The notes below the pieces were generated by a model that was not told the DNA's origin, did not search any database, and saw only the letters and a program-made list of their open reading frames with translations. Of a stretch of 64,000 nt of DNA, positions 1 through 8,924 are shown in pieces. The translations under genes and the position numbers were made by a program. The stretch comes from Marinobacter litoralis (GTDB taxonomy: Bacteria; Pseudomonadota; Gammaproteobacteria; Pseudomonadales; Oleiphilaceae): the NCBI RefSeq assembly GCF_003336705.1, contig NZ_QMDL01000001.1:310001-374000 (forward strand), given 5' to 3'. Position 1 is the first letter of the stretch. Each line of letters begins with the position of its first letter.

Positions 1-1
1 C

Positions 2-157
2 GGCAAGAAAGAGACCGTCGGTCGAAACATGATTGCTGCATACTATTTGCACGGTGGTGATGATTCTGTCGCTAAGCTCCAGCGTGAGTTAGGCCTGAGT
101 AATGACGCAGTTTCAGCGGGTATAAAGTTTTCTGAGCGCTTTTCTGGAGGTGTCTGA
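2..157 (+). CDS. C-terminal end of a TadD-like (TPR) protein, partial
   Basis: An open frame runs from the window edge to TGA at 155-157, giving the last 51 residues of a protein whose start lies outside. The tail has the look of TadD C-termini: an R-N-aliphatic helix (GRNMIAAYYLHGG), a short charged helix, then a final amphipathic helix after a leucine-rich turn. Its stop overlaps the ATG of the next gene (TGATG), so the two are translationally coupled. The TadG-like gene that follows supports a Tad pilus assembly role. The identification is inference from pattern and context; no complete TPR unit is visible. Confidence 0.5.
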   Translation, partial: GKKETVGRNMIAAYYLHGGDDSVAKLQRELGLSNDAVSAGIKFSERFSGGV

Positions 158-429
158 TGAAATTCAAGGCCTGTTTTTTGGCAGCTACGGTGTTGGTGAC
201 CTTCAACGCCATGGCAACTGAACCCGAGGCGGAACTTGGTTTGTCAGGGGTTAATTTTCAACCCGATAACCGAACCGATGTCAGAAAAATTTTTGATCAG
301 CAGGCTGAACAAAAAACCGAGGGTGGCGAGCTGAGCATGGCGCTCTACGCAAAAACCCAGAAGCGCTTGGCCGAGTCTTTTGATCAGTCTATGCCTGATC
401 GTATTGGCGAGTCATCGAGCGGTGATTGA
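157..429 (+). CDS. small secreted protein of the Tad locus (DUF3613-like)
   Basis: A 90-residue protein with a clear Sec signal peptide (K-R start, hydrophobic stretch to about residue 20, cleavage after AMA). The mature part is short, charged and probably helical. Small DUF3613 proteins in pseudomonad Tad loci have a similar size and a C-terminal helix followed by a proline turn, and the end here (SFDQSMPDRI) resembles that pattern. The start is fixed by a TGATG overlap with the upstream gene and by GGAGGTG ten bases before ATG. Function unknown; probably periplasmic and linked to pilus assembly. Confidence 0.6.
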   Translation: MKFKACFLAATVLVTFNAMATEPEAELGLSGVNFQPDNRTDVRKIFDQQAEQKTEGGELSMALYAKTQKRLAESFDQSMPDRIGESSSGD

Positions 430-2218
430 TACTAAGCGCCAAAAGGGCGTTTTGATTTTTCTGATGCCTTTTTTGCTGGTCGCAATTGCCGTAGTAGCGA
501 CCTTGGCGATGGATGCAGCACGCCTATACAGTGTTAAGGGCGATATGCAGGCTGTGGTGAACGCGGCGGCAACGGCTGCGGCCGACGAAGCAATGGCCTG
601 CGGTGTCGGAGATGTCAGTCTGATGCGCGCACGCGCTCTAACAGCAGCGAAGCAAGCTGGATTCGACGGAGATAGCAGTGAACTGGAAGTGATTGTCGGC
701 CTGCTTGAAACGGGTGATTCCACGACCGGCGAGCTCCAATTTAAAGCAACACCCCCGAACCAAAGCAATGCGGCTGTCGTTCGCTACACCCGAAAAGAAC
801 GGGTGTCATGGCTGCTTCCGGAAACCTTCTTCGAGCCGGTTGAGATCTCGGTGAACGCTGCAGCTCGAAAAGAACTCTATGCGACGTTGAGCGCCAACAG
901 TTCAACGGTAAAAGTGACCAATGGACTTCTCGGAAATCTGCTTGGAGGAGTCCTGGGTCAAAGTAATTATTCTCTTGATCCTACGAGTTTAGCCAGCCTG
1001 GAGTCGACATTGTTGGGTGTCGGGGATCTTCTGTCTAATCTCGGCGTTAACAATGTTACGGCTTTGCTGGATCGCCCCTTGATAGAGGTGCTGGACGCGG
1101 TTGTTGATGTTGTTGGTGGGGTGACATCGCCAGTGGGTGCGCTCGTTGATGACTTAACCGAGGCATCCGGTCTTAGTGGGCTCAAACTATCGTCAGTACT
1201 CGAGGTCAAGGGAGATAAAGAAGCGGCCCGAAGTGCTGAATTTCCCCTTTACGACTTCATTATGAGCGTTGTCCTGAATAGCGCGCATCAGCTAGGAAAG
1301 ACGACTGGTACTGGCCTACTTGGATTGAATATAGATACCAGTACAAGTCCGGTCTTAAAGCCGCTGTTGGATAATGGTTTGTTGGGCGATCTTGACCTTT
1401 CATTAAAGCTTGGCGTGGATAATCCTGCGCCGGTAGTGATTGGTCCGGCACGGCAAGGAAGTGATAACGAATGGATGACAGAGCTTCATTCGTCGGACGT
1501 ATCTTTGGAAGCGCTTGTTGATTTAGAGCTCTCTATTGGTTTTATCGGTGATTTGATATCGGGCTTAACCCTCGGGCTGGCAAAGGTAGAGCTGTTGGAC
1601 AGTATTCGTGTGCCGCTGGCGGTCAAAGTGGGTGGTGGTCGCGCCGAGTTTGTGGGGGCTGGCTGTGCTCGTGGCAGTAGCAATGATATCGACATTGAAG
1701 TTTTGGCTCATCCGTCAGTGGCCAGTATAGACACAGGGACGATTCAGCCTGACGGCGAAGTGGCGAGAGAGCCGATTCACGCTACGCTGCTAAAGCTTGC
1801 GTTGTTAGGTCAGCCTCTACTTAATTTATGTGTGGATGCGGACCTCGGTGTAAATATCCCGGTTGCTGAGCAAACTCATACGTTAACCGGCGTACCCTTG
1901 TATTGCCCGGAAGGGCAATGTGCCAAGAAACTGGCTAACAGCCAGCCAACCTGGATACAGGGGCTAGATCTCGATATCGAGAATCTGGCTTTGGATTGCG
2001 GAGAACCTAGTGCTCTCAGCATTTTGAATCCCATTATTGATCTACTTGAGCCGGTAGTGGAAGTGTTGGTGAATCTTGTCACCACAGTGTTACTTCAAGG
2101 GATCGTATCACCACTGTTGATGGTCTTGGGAGTGGACCTCTCTGGGCTGGAAATTACCATGACAGGTGCAGATCAGCTTAGCACTCAGCTGATTGAGAAC
2201 GTAAAGCTTCAAAACTGA
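422..2218 (+). CDS. TadG-like pilus assembly protein with TadE/G N-terminal helix
   Basis: About 598 residues from the GTG start at 422, which overlaps the upstream stop. Residues 4-35 hold the TadE/TadG signature: basic N-terminus with K-G, a long hydrophobic helix and then D-x-x-R-L-Y followed by a Gln/Ala-rich stretch (MDAARLYSVKGDMQAVVNAA). This pattern anchors minor pseudopilin-like proteins in the inner membrane. The rest is a periplasmic domain rich in Leu, Gly and Val with repeated LLG/DLL motifs and several Cys (GCARG, LNLCVD, LYCPEGQC, LDCGE) that could form disulfides. I see no von Willebrand A motif. An upstream ATG at 380 is possible but would lie well inside the previous gene. 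Confidence 0.7.
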   Translation: MIDTKRQKGVLIFLMPFLLVAIAVVATLAMDAARLYSVKGDMQAVVNAAATAAADEAMACGVGDVSLMRARALTAAKQAGFDGDSSELEVIVGLLETGDSTTGELQFKATPPNQSNAAVVRYTRKERVSWLLPETFFEPVEISVNAAARKELYATLSANSSTVKVTNGLLGNLLGGVLGQSNYSLDPTSLASLESTLLGVGDLLSNLGVNNVTALLDRPLIEVLDAVVDVVGGVTSPVGALVDDLTEASGLSGLKLSSVLEVKGDKEAARSAEFPLYDFIMSVVLNSAHQLGKTTGTGLLGLNIDTSTSPVLKPLLDNGLLGDLDLSLKLGVDNPAPVVIGPARQGSDNEWMTELHSSDVSLEALVDLELSIGFIGDLISGLTLGLAKVELLDSIRVPLAVKVGGGRAEFVGAGCARGSSNDIDIEVLAHPSVASIDTGTIQPDGEVAREPIHATLLKLALLGQPLLNLCVDADLGVNIPVAEQTHTLTGVPLYCPEGQCAKKLANSQPTWIQGLDLDIENLALDCGEPSALSILNPIIDLLEPVVEVLVNLVTTVLLQGIVSPLLMVLGVDLSGLEITMTGADQLSTQLIENVKLQN

Positions 2219-2297
2219 TATATTGTGCCACCCTCAAGCATTTATGCTGTGGATCAAAGTGGCAAATACATTACAAACGACGAACAAAGGCAGGCGC

Positions 2298-3497
2298 GTG
2301 TTACGTAAATCTTATTGGTTACCCGTATTGGCTATCACCGTTGCAGGGTGTGCATTAGAGCCCAAAACCGAGGAGCAGACCGTTAGCGGTATATACTCCT
2401 ATGAGGTGGACCCTCGCAGAACCGTGGAGCCGAAGGTTGTTAGAACGCCAGACACTCAGGCCGAAACACCTGTTAGAGCTCCGGGTGGTCAACCAGAGAA
2501 GGCAGCACTGCAGCCTGCTAAGCCTGAGGTTCGCGCAGAAAACCAAGCATCCGATAACGAACCGGAGGCCGAGAAGGTATCAGTGTCTGACTCCAAGCCC
2601 GAAGCGGCGGGTGAGCGAATGATTGGTGAACCCGTGATGGATATCCAGCCCGGCCAGTGCTGGGTCTACGCGCAAATTCATCCTCGTTCCGTGCAAGACA
2701 ATCTAGAAGTAAAGGTAAGAGACTCCGAGGTACGGCTTGAAGTGACTCCGGCAGAATTCCGCCGCGGGTTAAAAAAGGTTGTGACCAAGCAAGGTACCAA
2801 GACCTATCGTGTTAAACCGGCTACCTACAAAGAAGTGGTGGAAAAGGTCGAAATTAAACCGGAAACCACACGCTTGGTGGTAGAGCCCGCCGTTTATGAA
2901 GACGTTGAAGAAGAGGTCGTGTTGGAAGAAGCCCGCACTGAGCTGGAGCCTTGTCGTACTTCGGGTGCCGCCGCCTATGCCAGAGCGTCTTCTGCTTTCG
3001 GTTTCTGCGCTAAAGAAATTCCCGCCAAAACCAAAACGGTTACCGTAACCAAGCTAGTGAAGCCCGAAACAACCCGGACGGAAGTGATCCCTGCCGAGTA
3101 CAAAACGGTGACTCGCTGGGAAGTGGATGAGCCGGCAGAGGTTATTCCTGTCACCATGCAGGACGAGGTCGATGCACTCGAAATTGCCGAACTGGTAAAA
3201 CCGGCCGAAACGGTTCAGCAAGAAGTGCCGGCAGAAGTGTTATCAATGAATGTGAAGCGGTACGAAGGAAAGCCTAAAATCGTTGCCAGACAGGCGGTTT
3301 GTGATCGCAACCTAACCAGCGAAATGGTGCTGAAAATGCAACAACGCTTGGAGAATCTGGGTTACGCACCGGGTGTGCATGACGGGCTTCTTGGTCCGGC
3401 AACCCTGGACGCACTCACGTTCTATCAGCGGGAACATGGATTAGCCTCTGGTGCAATTACGATTGAAACACTAGAGCATCTCGAACTAATGGAATAA
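2298..3497 (+). CDS. Tad-locus lipoprotein with repeat region and C-terminal peptidoglycan-binding domain
   Basis: About 399 residues from GTG 2298, chosen because AAAGGCAGG sits just upstream and the product begins with a short lipoprotein signal ending in a lipobox (ITVAGC). Residues 30-120 are Glu/Pro-rich and probably disordered. The middle carries repeated units of the type x-KPATYKEVVEKVEIKPETTR / VEPAVYEDVEEEV / IPAEYKTVTRWEV, which look like tandem beta-rich repeats. The final 65 residues match the PG_binding_1 fold (MQQRLENLGY, DGLLGPATLDALTFYQREHGL). It is likely anchored in the outer membrane and binds peptidoglycan. Its place between tadG and the phosphatase gene suggests a structural role for the pilus or the envelope; this is inferred. 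Confidence 0.75.
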   Translation: MLRKSYWLPVLAITVAGCALEPKTEEQTVSGIYSYEVDPRRTVEPKVVRTPDTQAETPVRAPGGQPEKAALQPAKPEVRAENQASDNEPEAEKVSVSDSKPEAAGERMIGEPVMDIQPGQCWVYAQIHPRSVQDNLEVKVRDSEVRLEVTPAEFRRGLKKVVTKQGTKTYRVKPATYKEVVEKVEIKPETTRLVVEPAVYEDVEEEVVLEEARTELEPCRTSGAAAYARASSAFGFCAKEIPAKTKTVTVTKLVKPETTRTEVIPAEYKTVTRWEVDEPAEVIPVTMQDEVDALEIAELVKPAETVQQEVPAEVLSMNVKRYEGKPKIVARQAVCDRNLTSEMVLKMQQRLENLGYAPGVHDGLLGPATLDALTFYQREHGLASGAITIETLEHLELME

Positions 3498-3504
3498 AAA
3501 AACA

Positions 3505-5829
3505 ATGCTGCCAGATGCACTAGTGTTGCCGTTGTTGGGTTTGCTTTTAGCCATAGCAGCGCTTGTGCTTCTGGTGCATTTGCGTTTCCGCAATAAGGAA
3601 GCCGAACGATATCAATCGTTAGCTTCCCGCCTTCAAGAATTCCGCCGTCAATATAACTCCTCCCTCGAAGACAGTCGTGCACTGTTAAACAAGCTACCCG
3701 ACGTTATCCTGATTTTTGAGCGGCAATGGCCAAAGCTCTTGTTCGCTAATCGCCAGGCATTGGAGTTGTTCGGTTGCAGCAGTGAGCAAGAATTGATGGA
3801 TAAGGTGTTTAGCCAGCCTGATGCCTGGTTGCCGACCCCAAACAGTTTGCTGGACTTTGAGGGTTTTTTATCGCGTGCGCGCGATCTCGGTGTTGAACGA
3901 CGAGAGTGGCGCTTTGCAGCGGGTCCCGATCAAAGTTTGTGGATGGACTGTGAGATTACGCTCACGGTATTTGCCGGGGAGCCGGCAATGATTTTTTCTG
4001 GCGTGAACGTTCACCACCGAAAGCTGCAAAGCATTGCTGATAACTTGCGTCAACGGGCACTTTTCAGTGTGAATGATGGCAGCCCTCTCACAGCCATTAT
4101 TGAACGGGTATCCAAGCTGCTTGAAGCTCAGATTCCCGGCACACACTGCGTTATTTCGTTATATGACGAGCAAAAAGACAGTCTGGTAACCCAGGGAGTT
4201 GGTGAGTTTGCCACAGTTTTTTGTTCCAAGGTTCCTTCCGTTTCGGCTCGTTATGGCGCTACATCAATTGGCTCTGCTGCTCATACTCGCCAAAGTGTGG
4301 TGTGCGAATCTGCGGCCGACGATATGCAGTGGCAAGGCTACAGTGATGTTCTGAAGTCTTTAAAGGTTGCCTCAGCCTGGTCTGAACCCGTATTGGGAGA
4401 AGATGGCAAACTGCAGGCCGTGATTACGCTCTTCAGCAGTGTACCCAAACGTCCGGATAATGAAATTATCGGCCATTTTTCGTTCGCGGTTTCGTTGGTT
4501 GGTCTGGCAATTGAGCGGGAGCAATGGCGACGTGAATTGGAAGCGTCCTCCGAGAACGAACGCTACGTTCGTGAGGTGAGTGTTTCCATCGTGAACGTCC
4601 CTTCTGAAGGGTTTTCCGCCGGGCTTACGAACGTGATTCAGGGTATTAAATCGAAATACGACCTGGGCGCGATGGAGGTTTGGCGGGTAGATGTGCAGCG
4701 AGATCTGATTGTACCGGTTGCCAGCACAGACTTTGATATTGACGAATTTGCAGAAGGGCCCGAACGGTCGTCTATCTCCCGGGAGCGGTTCTGCGATTTG
4801 TTCCCGGGCCACGAGCCCAAATACGTCACCCCGCAAGACGATTTGTACGGGTTGCTGAAAACCCACAAAAAATCCAAACCGGTGTTAGTTGTGCCGCTGC
4901 ACAGTGACTCCTTAAAAGGGTATCTGTTGGGTTTTTTGGTTGTTGAATCAAAATTCCAGTATGTCGAGAAGTCGACGATCGAGCATCTGAGCGTGATTGG
5001 TTCGGTGATGAAAACGAGCCTTATAAACCAGCGATTGGTTGAGCACTTGGCCGATACTGCCGATACCGAACGCCGAGCCAGAAAGAAACTGGAAAGTGAA
5101 CTGGCTGTCGCCAAAAGCATTCAGATGTCGATGGTTCCGGGCAGTGGTTCTTATGTCAAAGAATTTCGAAACTGGAGAATAGAATCCTGGTTGCAGCCGG
5201 CGAGCGCTGTGGGAGGCGACTTGTACGAGGTGATTCCGCTATCGAGAGGGCGGTTTCTCGCTGCGGTTGGTGACGTCTCAGACAAAGGTGTCCCAGCTGC
5301 ACTGTTCATGGCCAAAACCATCAGTTTGTTGAATTTTCTGGCACACAACAAAGATGGTGATCTAAAAGACATTACGGCGGCATTGAACCAAGAACTTTGC
5401 CGGGGAAACGACGCTTGTATGTTTGTCACGTTGGTGATGATTCTTGTCGATAAGAATAGTGGTAAGGCCGAGATGATTAATGCCGGCCACACTATGCCGA
5501 TGCAACGATTCAGTGACCAGCCGCCTCGCCTGTGGAGTGGTGAGACGATTGGCCCTCTTGGTCTTTATGAAAACATAGAACCGACTACAGAATTCCTGGA
5601 AATCCCCGCAGGAGGTAGCCTTGTACTATACTCCGATGGAGTTACTGAAGCTTTTAACGCTGCGGGCGAGGAATTTGGAGAGCAGCGACTGTTGAGCCTT
5701 GGTGGTAGACCGCGCAGTTACGAAGAGTGCTTTTTGACAAACATTCGTGAGCGTTTGGTGGAGTATACGGCTGGAGCAGAGCAGTCCGACGATATAACAA
5801 TAATGATATTGAGCCGCCAAGGGTTATGA
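3505..5829 (+). CDS. membrane-anchored PAS-GAF-SpoIIE PP2C-type serine phosphatase (RsbU/RsbP-like)
   Basis: A 774-residue sensor phosphatase. One N-terminal membrane helix (residues 4-26) is followed by a coiled linker, a PAS-like domain (about 50-175), two GAF-like domains (about 190-340 and 355-510), a second coiled linker and a C-terminal SpoIIE/PP2C domain (about 535-774). Metal-binding motifs are intact: GGDLYE near 572, GDVSDKG near 590 and YSDGVTEA near 708. The family dephosphorylates a STAS-domain antagonist. The next two genes encode the matching kinase and STAS protein, with a 4-base overlap to the kinase gene, so the three form one partner-switching operon. Confidence 0.88.
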   Translation: MLPDALVLPLLGLLLAIAALVLLVHLRFRNKEAERYQSLASRLQEFRRQYNSSLEDSRALLNKLPDVILIFERQWPKLLFANRQALELFGCSSEQELMDKVFSQPDAWLPTPNSLLDFEGFLSRARDLGVERREWRFAAGPDQSLWMDCEITLTVFAGEPAMIFSGVNVHHRKLQSIADNLRQRALFSVNDGSPLTAIIERVSKLLEAQIPGTHCVISLYDEQKDSLVTQGVGEFATVFCSKVPSVSARYGATSIGSAAHTRQSVVCESAADDMQWQGYSDVLKSLKVASAWSEPVLGEDGKLQAVITLFSSVPKRPDNEIIGHFSFAVSLVGLAIEREQWRRELEASSENERYVREVSVSIVNVPSEGFSAGLTNVIQGIKSKYDLGAMEVWRVDVQRDLIVPVASTDFDIDEFAEGPERSSISRERFCDLFPGHEPKYVTPQDDLYGLLKTHKKSKPVLVVPLHSDSLKGYLLGFLVVESKFQYVEKSTIEHLSVIGSVMKTSLINQRLVEHLADTADTERRARKKLESELAVAKSIQMSMVPGSGSYVKEFRNWRIESWLQPASAVGGDLYEVIPLSRGRFLAAVGDVSDKGVPAALFMAKTISLLNFLAHNKDGDLKDITAALNQELCRGNDACMFVTLVMILVDKNSGKAEMINAGHTMPMQRFSDQPPRLWSGETIGPLGLYENIEPTTEFLEIPAGGSLVLYSDGVTEAFNAAGEEFGEQRLLSLGGRPRSYEECFLTNIRERLVEYTAGAEQSDDITIMILSRQGL

Positions 5830-6254
5830 AACTACAGGTTAGGGCAAATGAACCAGTCAGCAATGTTTTAACAGCGGTGGCCCAAGAGGCGCTGCTCCAA
5901 GGTGTAGCGGATACCTTGGTACATGACCTAAAAGTCGTTGTTGACGAAATTCATGCCAATCTCAGAATGCATGTGGCCGCGGATAATCCAGAGTTGAATT
6001 GGACGTTAGTGGTCGAAGTCGGCGTGGAGTGTTTAGAGCTCGTGGTGGAATATCCAGGCCCTTACTTTGACTCGACCAATACGAAGCCAATGTCCGGTGA
6101 CGCTTTGGGGTCCCGAGCAGACGGGGGAATGGGGCTGCATTTGATCTCCGCTCTTAGCGATGAATTTCACTATAACTACCAGGATGGTATCAACACCATG
6201 ATTGTCAGATGGAGTTTGAAACGCGACTCAAAGGAAAACCTGTTATGTCGTTAG
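5826..6254 (+). CDS. anti-sigma factor serine kinase of the RsbW/HATPase_c_2 type
   Basis: A 142-residue single-domain GHKL ATPase. The N-box (VDEIHANL, about residues 39-46) and the glycine-rich lid (GSRADGGMGLHLI, about 96-108) are present, and no histidine-kinase phosphoacceptor domain is attached. RsbW-family proteins bind a target sigma factor or effector and phosphorylate the partner STAS protein. ATG overlaps the upstream stop (ATGA), and the stop overlaps the next gene by 10 bases, so translation is coupled. No sigma-factor gene is visible in the window, so the target is unknown. Confidence 0.85.
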   Translation: MKLQVRANEPVSNVLTAVAQEALLQGVADTLVHDLKVVVDEIHANLRMHVAADNPELNWTLVVEVGVECLELVVEYPGPYFDSTNTKPMSGDALGSRADGGMGLHLISALSDEFHYNYQDGINTMIVRWSLKRDSKENLLCR

Positions 6255-6613
6255 AAATTTCGGTGATTCAGCAGAGTGATGAAGCGTTGGGTCTGAAGCT
6301 GGATGGTTCAGTAGACAGCGACACCGCGCCGGAGTTAGAGGCAATGTTGGATGATATGGTTCATCCCTCAGTGACCTATCTAGCGCTGAACATGTCGGGA
6401 GTCAGTTTTATCAGTTCAGCGGGGCTGCGAGTTGTTTTCAAAATGCTCAAGCAAATGAAGGCGCGAGACGGCCAGCTGATGGTGACAGAAATGAACCCCG
6501 GCGTGGAGAAAGTGTTTGAAGTGGTTAAACTCATGCCGGATCTTTCGGTGTTTGGCAGTTCCGAAGAGATGGACGAGTACCTGACATCCCTCCAGAAACA
6601 GCAGAATAGTTAA
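6245..6613 (+). CDS. STAS-domain anti-sigma factor antagonist (RsbV-like)
   Basis: About 122 residues from ATG 6245, preceded by AAGGAAAACC. The protein is one STAS domain: N-terminal strands, then the phospho-acceptor region NMSGVSFISSAGLRVV, where the Ser-Ser pair near residues 57-58 matches the site phosphorylated by RsbW kinases, and a C-terminal helix. It should be the switch substrate of the two proteins encoded upstream. A longer reading from ATG 6209 is unlikely because it lies wholly inside the kinase gene and has no good ribosome binding site. It is the last gene of the operon. Confidence 0.87.
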   Translation: MSLEISVIQQSDEALGLKLDGSVDSDTAPELEAMLDDMVHPSVTYLALNMSGVSFISSAGLRVVFKMLKQMKARDGQLMVTEMNPGVEKVFEVVKLMPDLSVFGSSEEMDEYLTSLQKQQNS

Positions 6614-6635
6614 TAACACCTCGTTAGGCTTCAGC

Positions 6636-6655
6636 ACGGCCGATCCTCCGGCCGT
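6636..6655 (+). terminator. hairpin after the partner-switching operon
   Basis: A 7-bp stem (ACGGCCG / CGGCCGT) with a 6-base loop lies 22 bases past the STAS stop and is followed by TAAATTT. The T-rich tail is weak, so it may be an inefficient terminator. The remaining sequence to 6887 (about 230 bases) shows no gene; it should hold the promoter of the hydrolase gene. Confidence 0.5.
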
Positions 6656-6887
6656 TAAATTTCCGTACAATCATTGCAACTGCACGTTATTTTCACCGAT
6701 AGCGCTGGTACTCTGCCAGCGCACAGATTGTTCCCCCTTCATGGTAACTATCGCCACTACTGCCTGTCAGGATAGCCAATGCGATAGGGGTATCTACTGA
6801 TAAGCTTCGCTCACTTGAGTTCGCTCTGCGTGCATGAATTGGCGTGAGAGGCGACTTTCCCGTAAGAAGAGGTGGGAGTACGTAGCG

Positions 6888-8924
6888 ATGCAAAAAAGTT
6901 CGGTTTGGATGTCCGTGATATTGTCACTCACGTTGGTTCTCGTCGGTTGCAACGGCGAGTCGTCAGGAGGCCCCTCAGACGGCGCAACCGCGGAGGTAAC
7001 GCTTGATGTAGAAACGGAAGTGTCAGCCGACGCATCAGCCCGCCCCCAGCCTGTCAGACAAATAATGACCTTGGGCAACCGCCAATCGGAGTCTCGGCTT
7101 GTGGATGTCTACGCTGATGACGGGCGACAGTGGCAGCCTTATGAACGGGCGCCAGAGTTTACCCACATGGTCACCTTGGATAATCAGACGTTCACCATGT
7201 CTGACGGGACTGAGCTGTTTGCGAAAGTGACCGTTCCCGGTTTCGGTGAAGGCGAAGCGGCTCCCGGGCCGTTTCCAGTGGTGCTCACGCAAACTTCCTA
7301 TAACACATCGTTCGGGCAGTTTGTGCCACAAATTGGTGGAGCCAACGAGTTCCTCGTTAAGCGTGGCTATGCCCACGTGGTTGTCGACGTTCGTGGTACT
7401 GGTAATTCCGGTGGCAGCTGGGCTGCGTTCGACGAGCGTGAGCAGCAAGATTATCTTGAAGTCCTGAACTGGGTAGTGGATCAAGAATGGGCCCAGGATC
7501 GTATTGGTTTGGAAGGCATCTCCTATCTGGGCATTACCTCGGTACTGACGGCTCAGCACAACCATCCAGCCGTTAAGGCTGCATTCCCCATTGTGCCGAT
7601 CGGTGATGGCTATCGGGATATAGTGTTTACCGGTGGCAACGTGAACGCGACCTTTATTCCGCTGTGGCTCGGAATGGTGACGGGCTTTGGGCTTATTCCG
7701 GCGGAAATGGCGGCTATTGATCCGGAAGTTTTTTCGGAAGCGATACTTGAACGCATAGTGGGGGCCTTGACCGGTTTCCAGGTGCCTACAATTGTAAAGG
7801 CTCTGGCCGGCGAGCCCGAAACAGCCTACGACAGCGAGTTTTGGGCAGTTCGCTCGCCGCTCGAAGGGGCCGATAAAATCAACGTGCCGACCTTTATCGT
7901 GGGTGGCTTGTTCGATTTGTTCCAGCGCAGTGAACCACTCTGGTTTGAGCAGTTGAACGGGCGAGTTGAAACCAAGTTGTTGATTGGCCCCTGGAACCAC
8001 ATTGAAGCCGCGGGTGTTGAGTTTTTGGGCGGCGGCGAAGCAAACCAGCACGCTGTGCCGGACCTGGACACTTTGCGCCTGCAATGGTTTGACGAATACG
8101 TGATGGGGCTGGATACCGATGTGGAAAATCAGCCGGATGTAACCCAGTACGTGCTCGGGTTAGACGAATACGACACCACCAGCCACTGGCCACATCCGGA
8201 TATGCAGGCGGAACGTTTCTATTTGAGCCCAGCGGAAAGTTTCGTGGGGCCGGGCCAGCTGCAGCGCCAAGCTCCTGAAAATGATGGGAAAGCTTTCGTA
8301 GCTCAGCACCTGTTAAACGGGCTGTGTTCGTCCAGCCTTGATCAGTGGACAGCCGGATTGGGCGGAATGCTGTCACTTCCATGTACTCAAGATAATTCGC
8401 TTGCAGAACTTGCTGCGGCCAAATACGAGTTGCCTGCAGGCGAAGAGGGTCTATACCTGAACGGCCCCATGCAAGCAGACCTTTGGGTTTCAACCACCGC
8501 GAAAGACGTGCAGGTTTCCGTGAGACTGGATATCGTTAACCCGAATGGCACCACTACACCGGTTACGAATGGCCTGATGACAGCTGGGCTGAACTCGGTT
8601 GATGAAACCCGCTCGCGATTCGTCAACGGAGAAATGATTCAACCTTGGCATACTTTCCGTCTGGACGACGTTCAGCCCTACGAGCCGCATGAAGTGCGCA
8701 AGGTATCGGTAGAAATTTTCGCCAGCAGTGCGTATGTGCCGCCGGGATCAACCTTGAGAGTGTCGGTGAATACCAGCAATGTTGCGCAAGGCCTGCCGCC
8801 GCTGCTCACCGCTCTCAATTCATTGCTGGGAGTGATGACGTTGCACACGGGGCCCGAAACGCCTTCGAGCGTGGTTCTTCCCGTTGTACCATCCGCTAAG
8901 CTGGATGCAATGCAGGCGCCGTAA
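6888..8924 (+). CDS. CocE/NonD-family alpha/beta hydrolase, lipoprotein
   Basis: About 678 residues from ATG 6888, preceded by GAGGTGGGAG. The signal sequence ends in a lipobox (LVLVGC), so the enzyme is probably a membrane-anchored lipoprotein. The N-terminal hydrolase domain has the S15/CocE nucleophile motif GISYLG (Ser about 212), an acid candidate in GGLFDLF (Asp about 343) and His in GPWNHIE (about 371). The C-terminal part (about 400-678) is the jelly-roll domain of the family (LSPAESFV, PGSTLRVSV). Members cleave acyl esters or X-Pro peptides; the substrate here is unknown. The 3' end overlaps the convergent xdhC gene by 29 bases. Confidence 0.85.
   Translation: MQKSSVWMSVILSLTLVLVGCNGESSGGPSDGATAEVTLDVETEVSADASARPQPVRQIMTLGNRQSESRLVDVYADDGRQWQPYERAPEFTHMVTLDNQTFTMSDGTELFAKVTVPGFGEGEAAPGPFPVVLTQTSYNTSFGQFVPQIGGANEFLVKRGYAHVVVDVRGTGNSGGSWAAFDEREQQDYLEVLNWVVDQEWAQDRIGLEGISYLGITSVLTAQHNHPAVKAAFPIVPIGDGYRDIVFTGGNVNATFIPLWLGMVTGFGLIPAEMAAIDPEVFSEAILERIVGALTGFQVPTIVKALAGEPETAYDSEFWAVRSPLEGADKINVPTFIVGGLFDLFQRSEPLWFEQLNGRVETKLLIGPWNHIEAAGVEFLGGGEANQHAVPDLDTLRLQWFDEYVMGLDTDVENQPDVTQYVLGLDEYDTTSHWPHPDMQAERFYLSPAESFVGPGQLQRQAPENDGKAFVAQHLLNGLCSSSLDQWTAGLGGMLSLPCTQDNSLAELAAAKYELPAGEEGLYLNGPMQADLWVSTTAKDVQVSVRLDIVNPNGTTTPVTNGLMTAGLNSVDETRSRFVNGEMIQPWHTFRLDDVQPYEPHEVRKVSVEIFASSAYVPPGSTLRVSVNTSNVAQGLPPLLTALNSLLGVMTLHTGPETPSSVVLPVVPSAKLDAMQAP

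Noticed and set aside
7035..8084. 349-residue minus-strand frame across the CocE-like gene
   Set aside because: The translation is low-complexity and matches no family, while the plus strand has an intact S15/CocE catalytic set.
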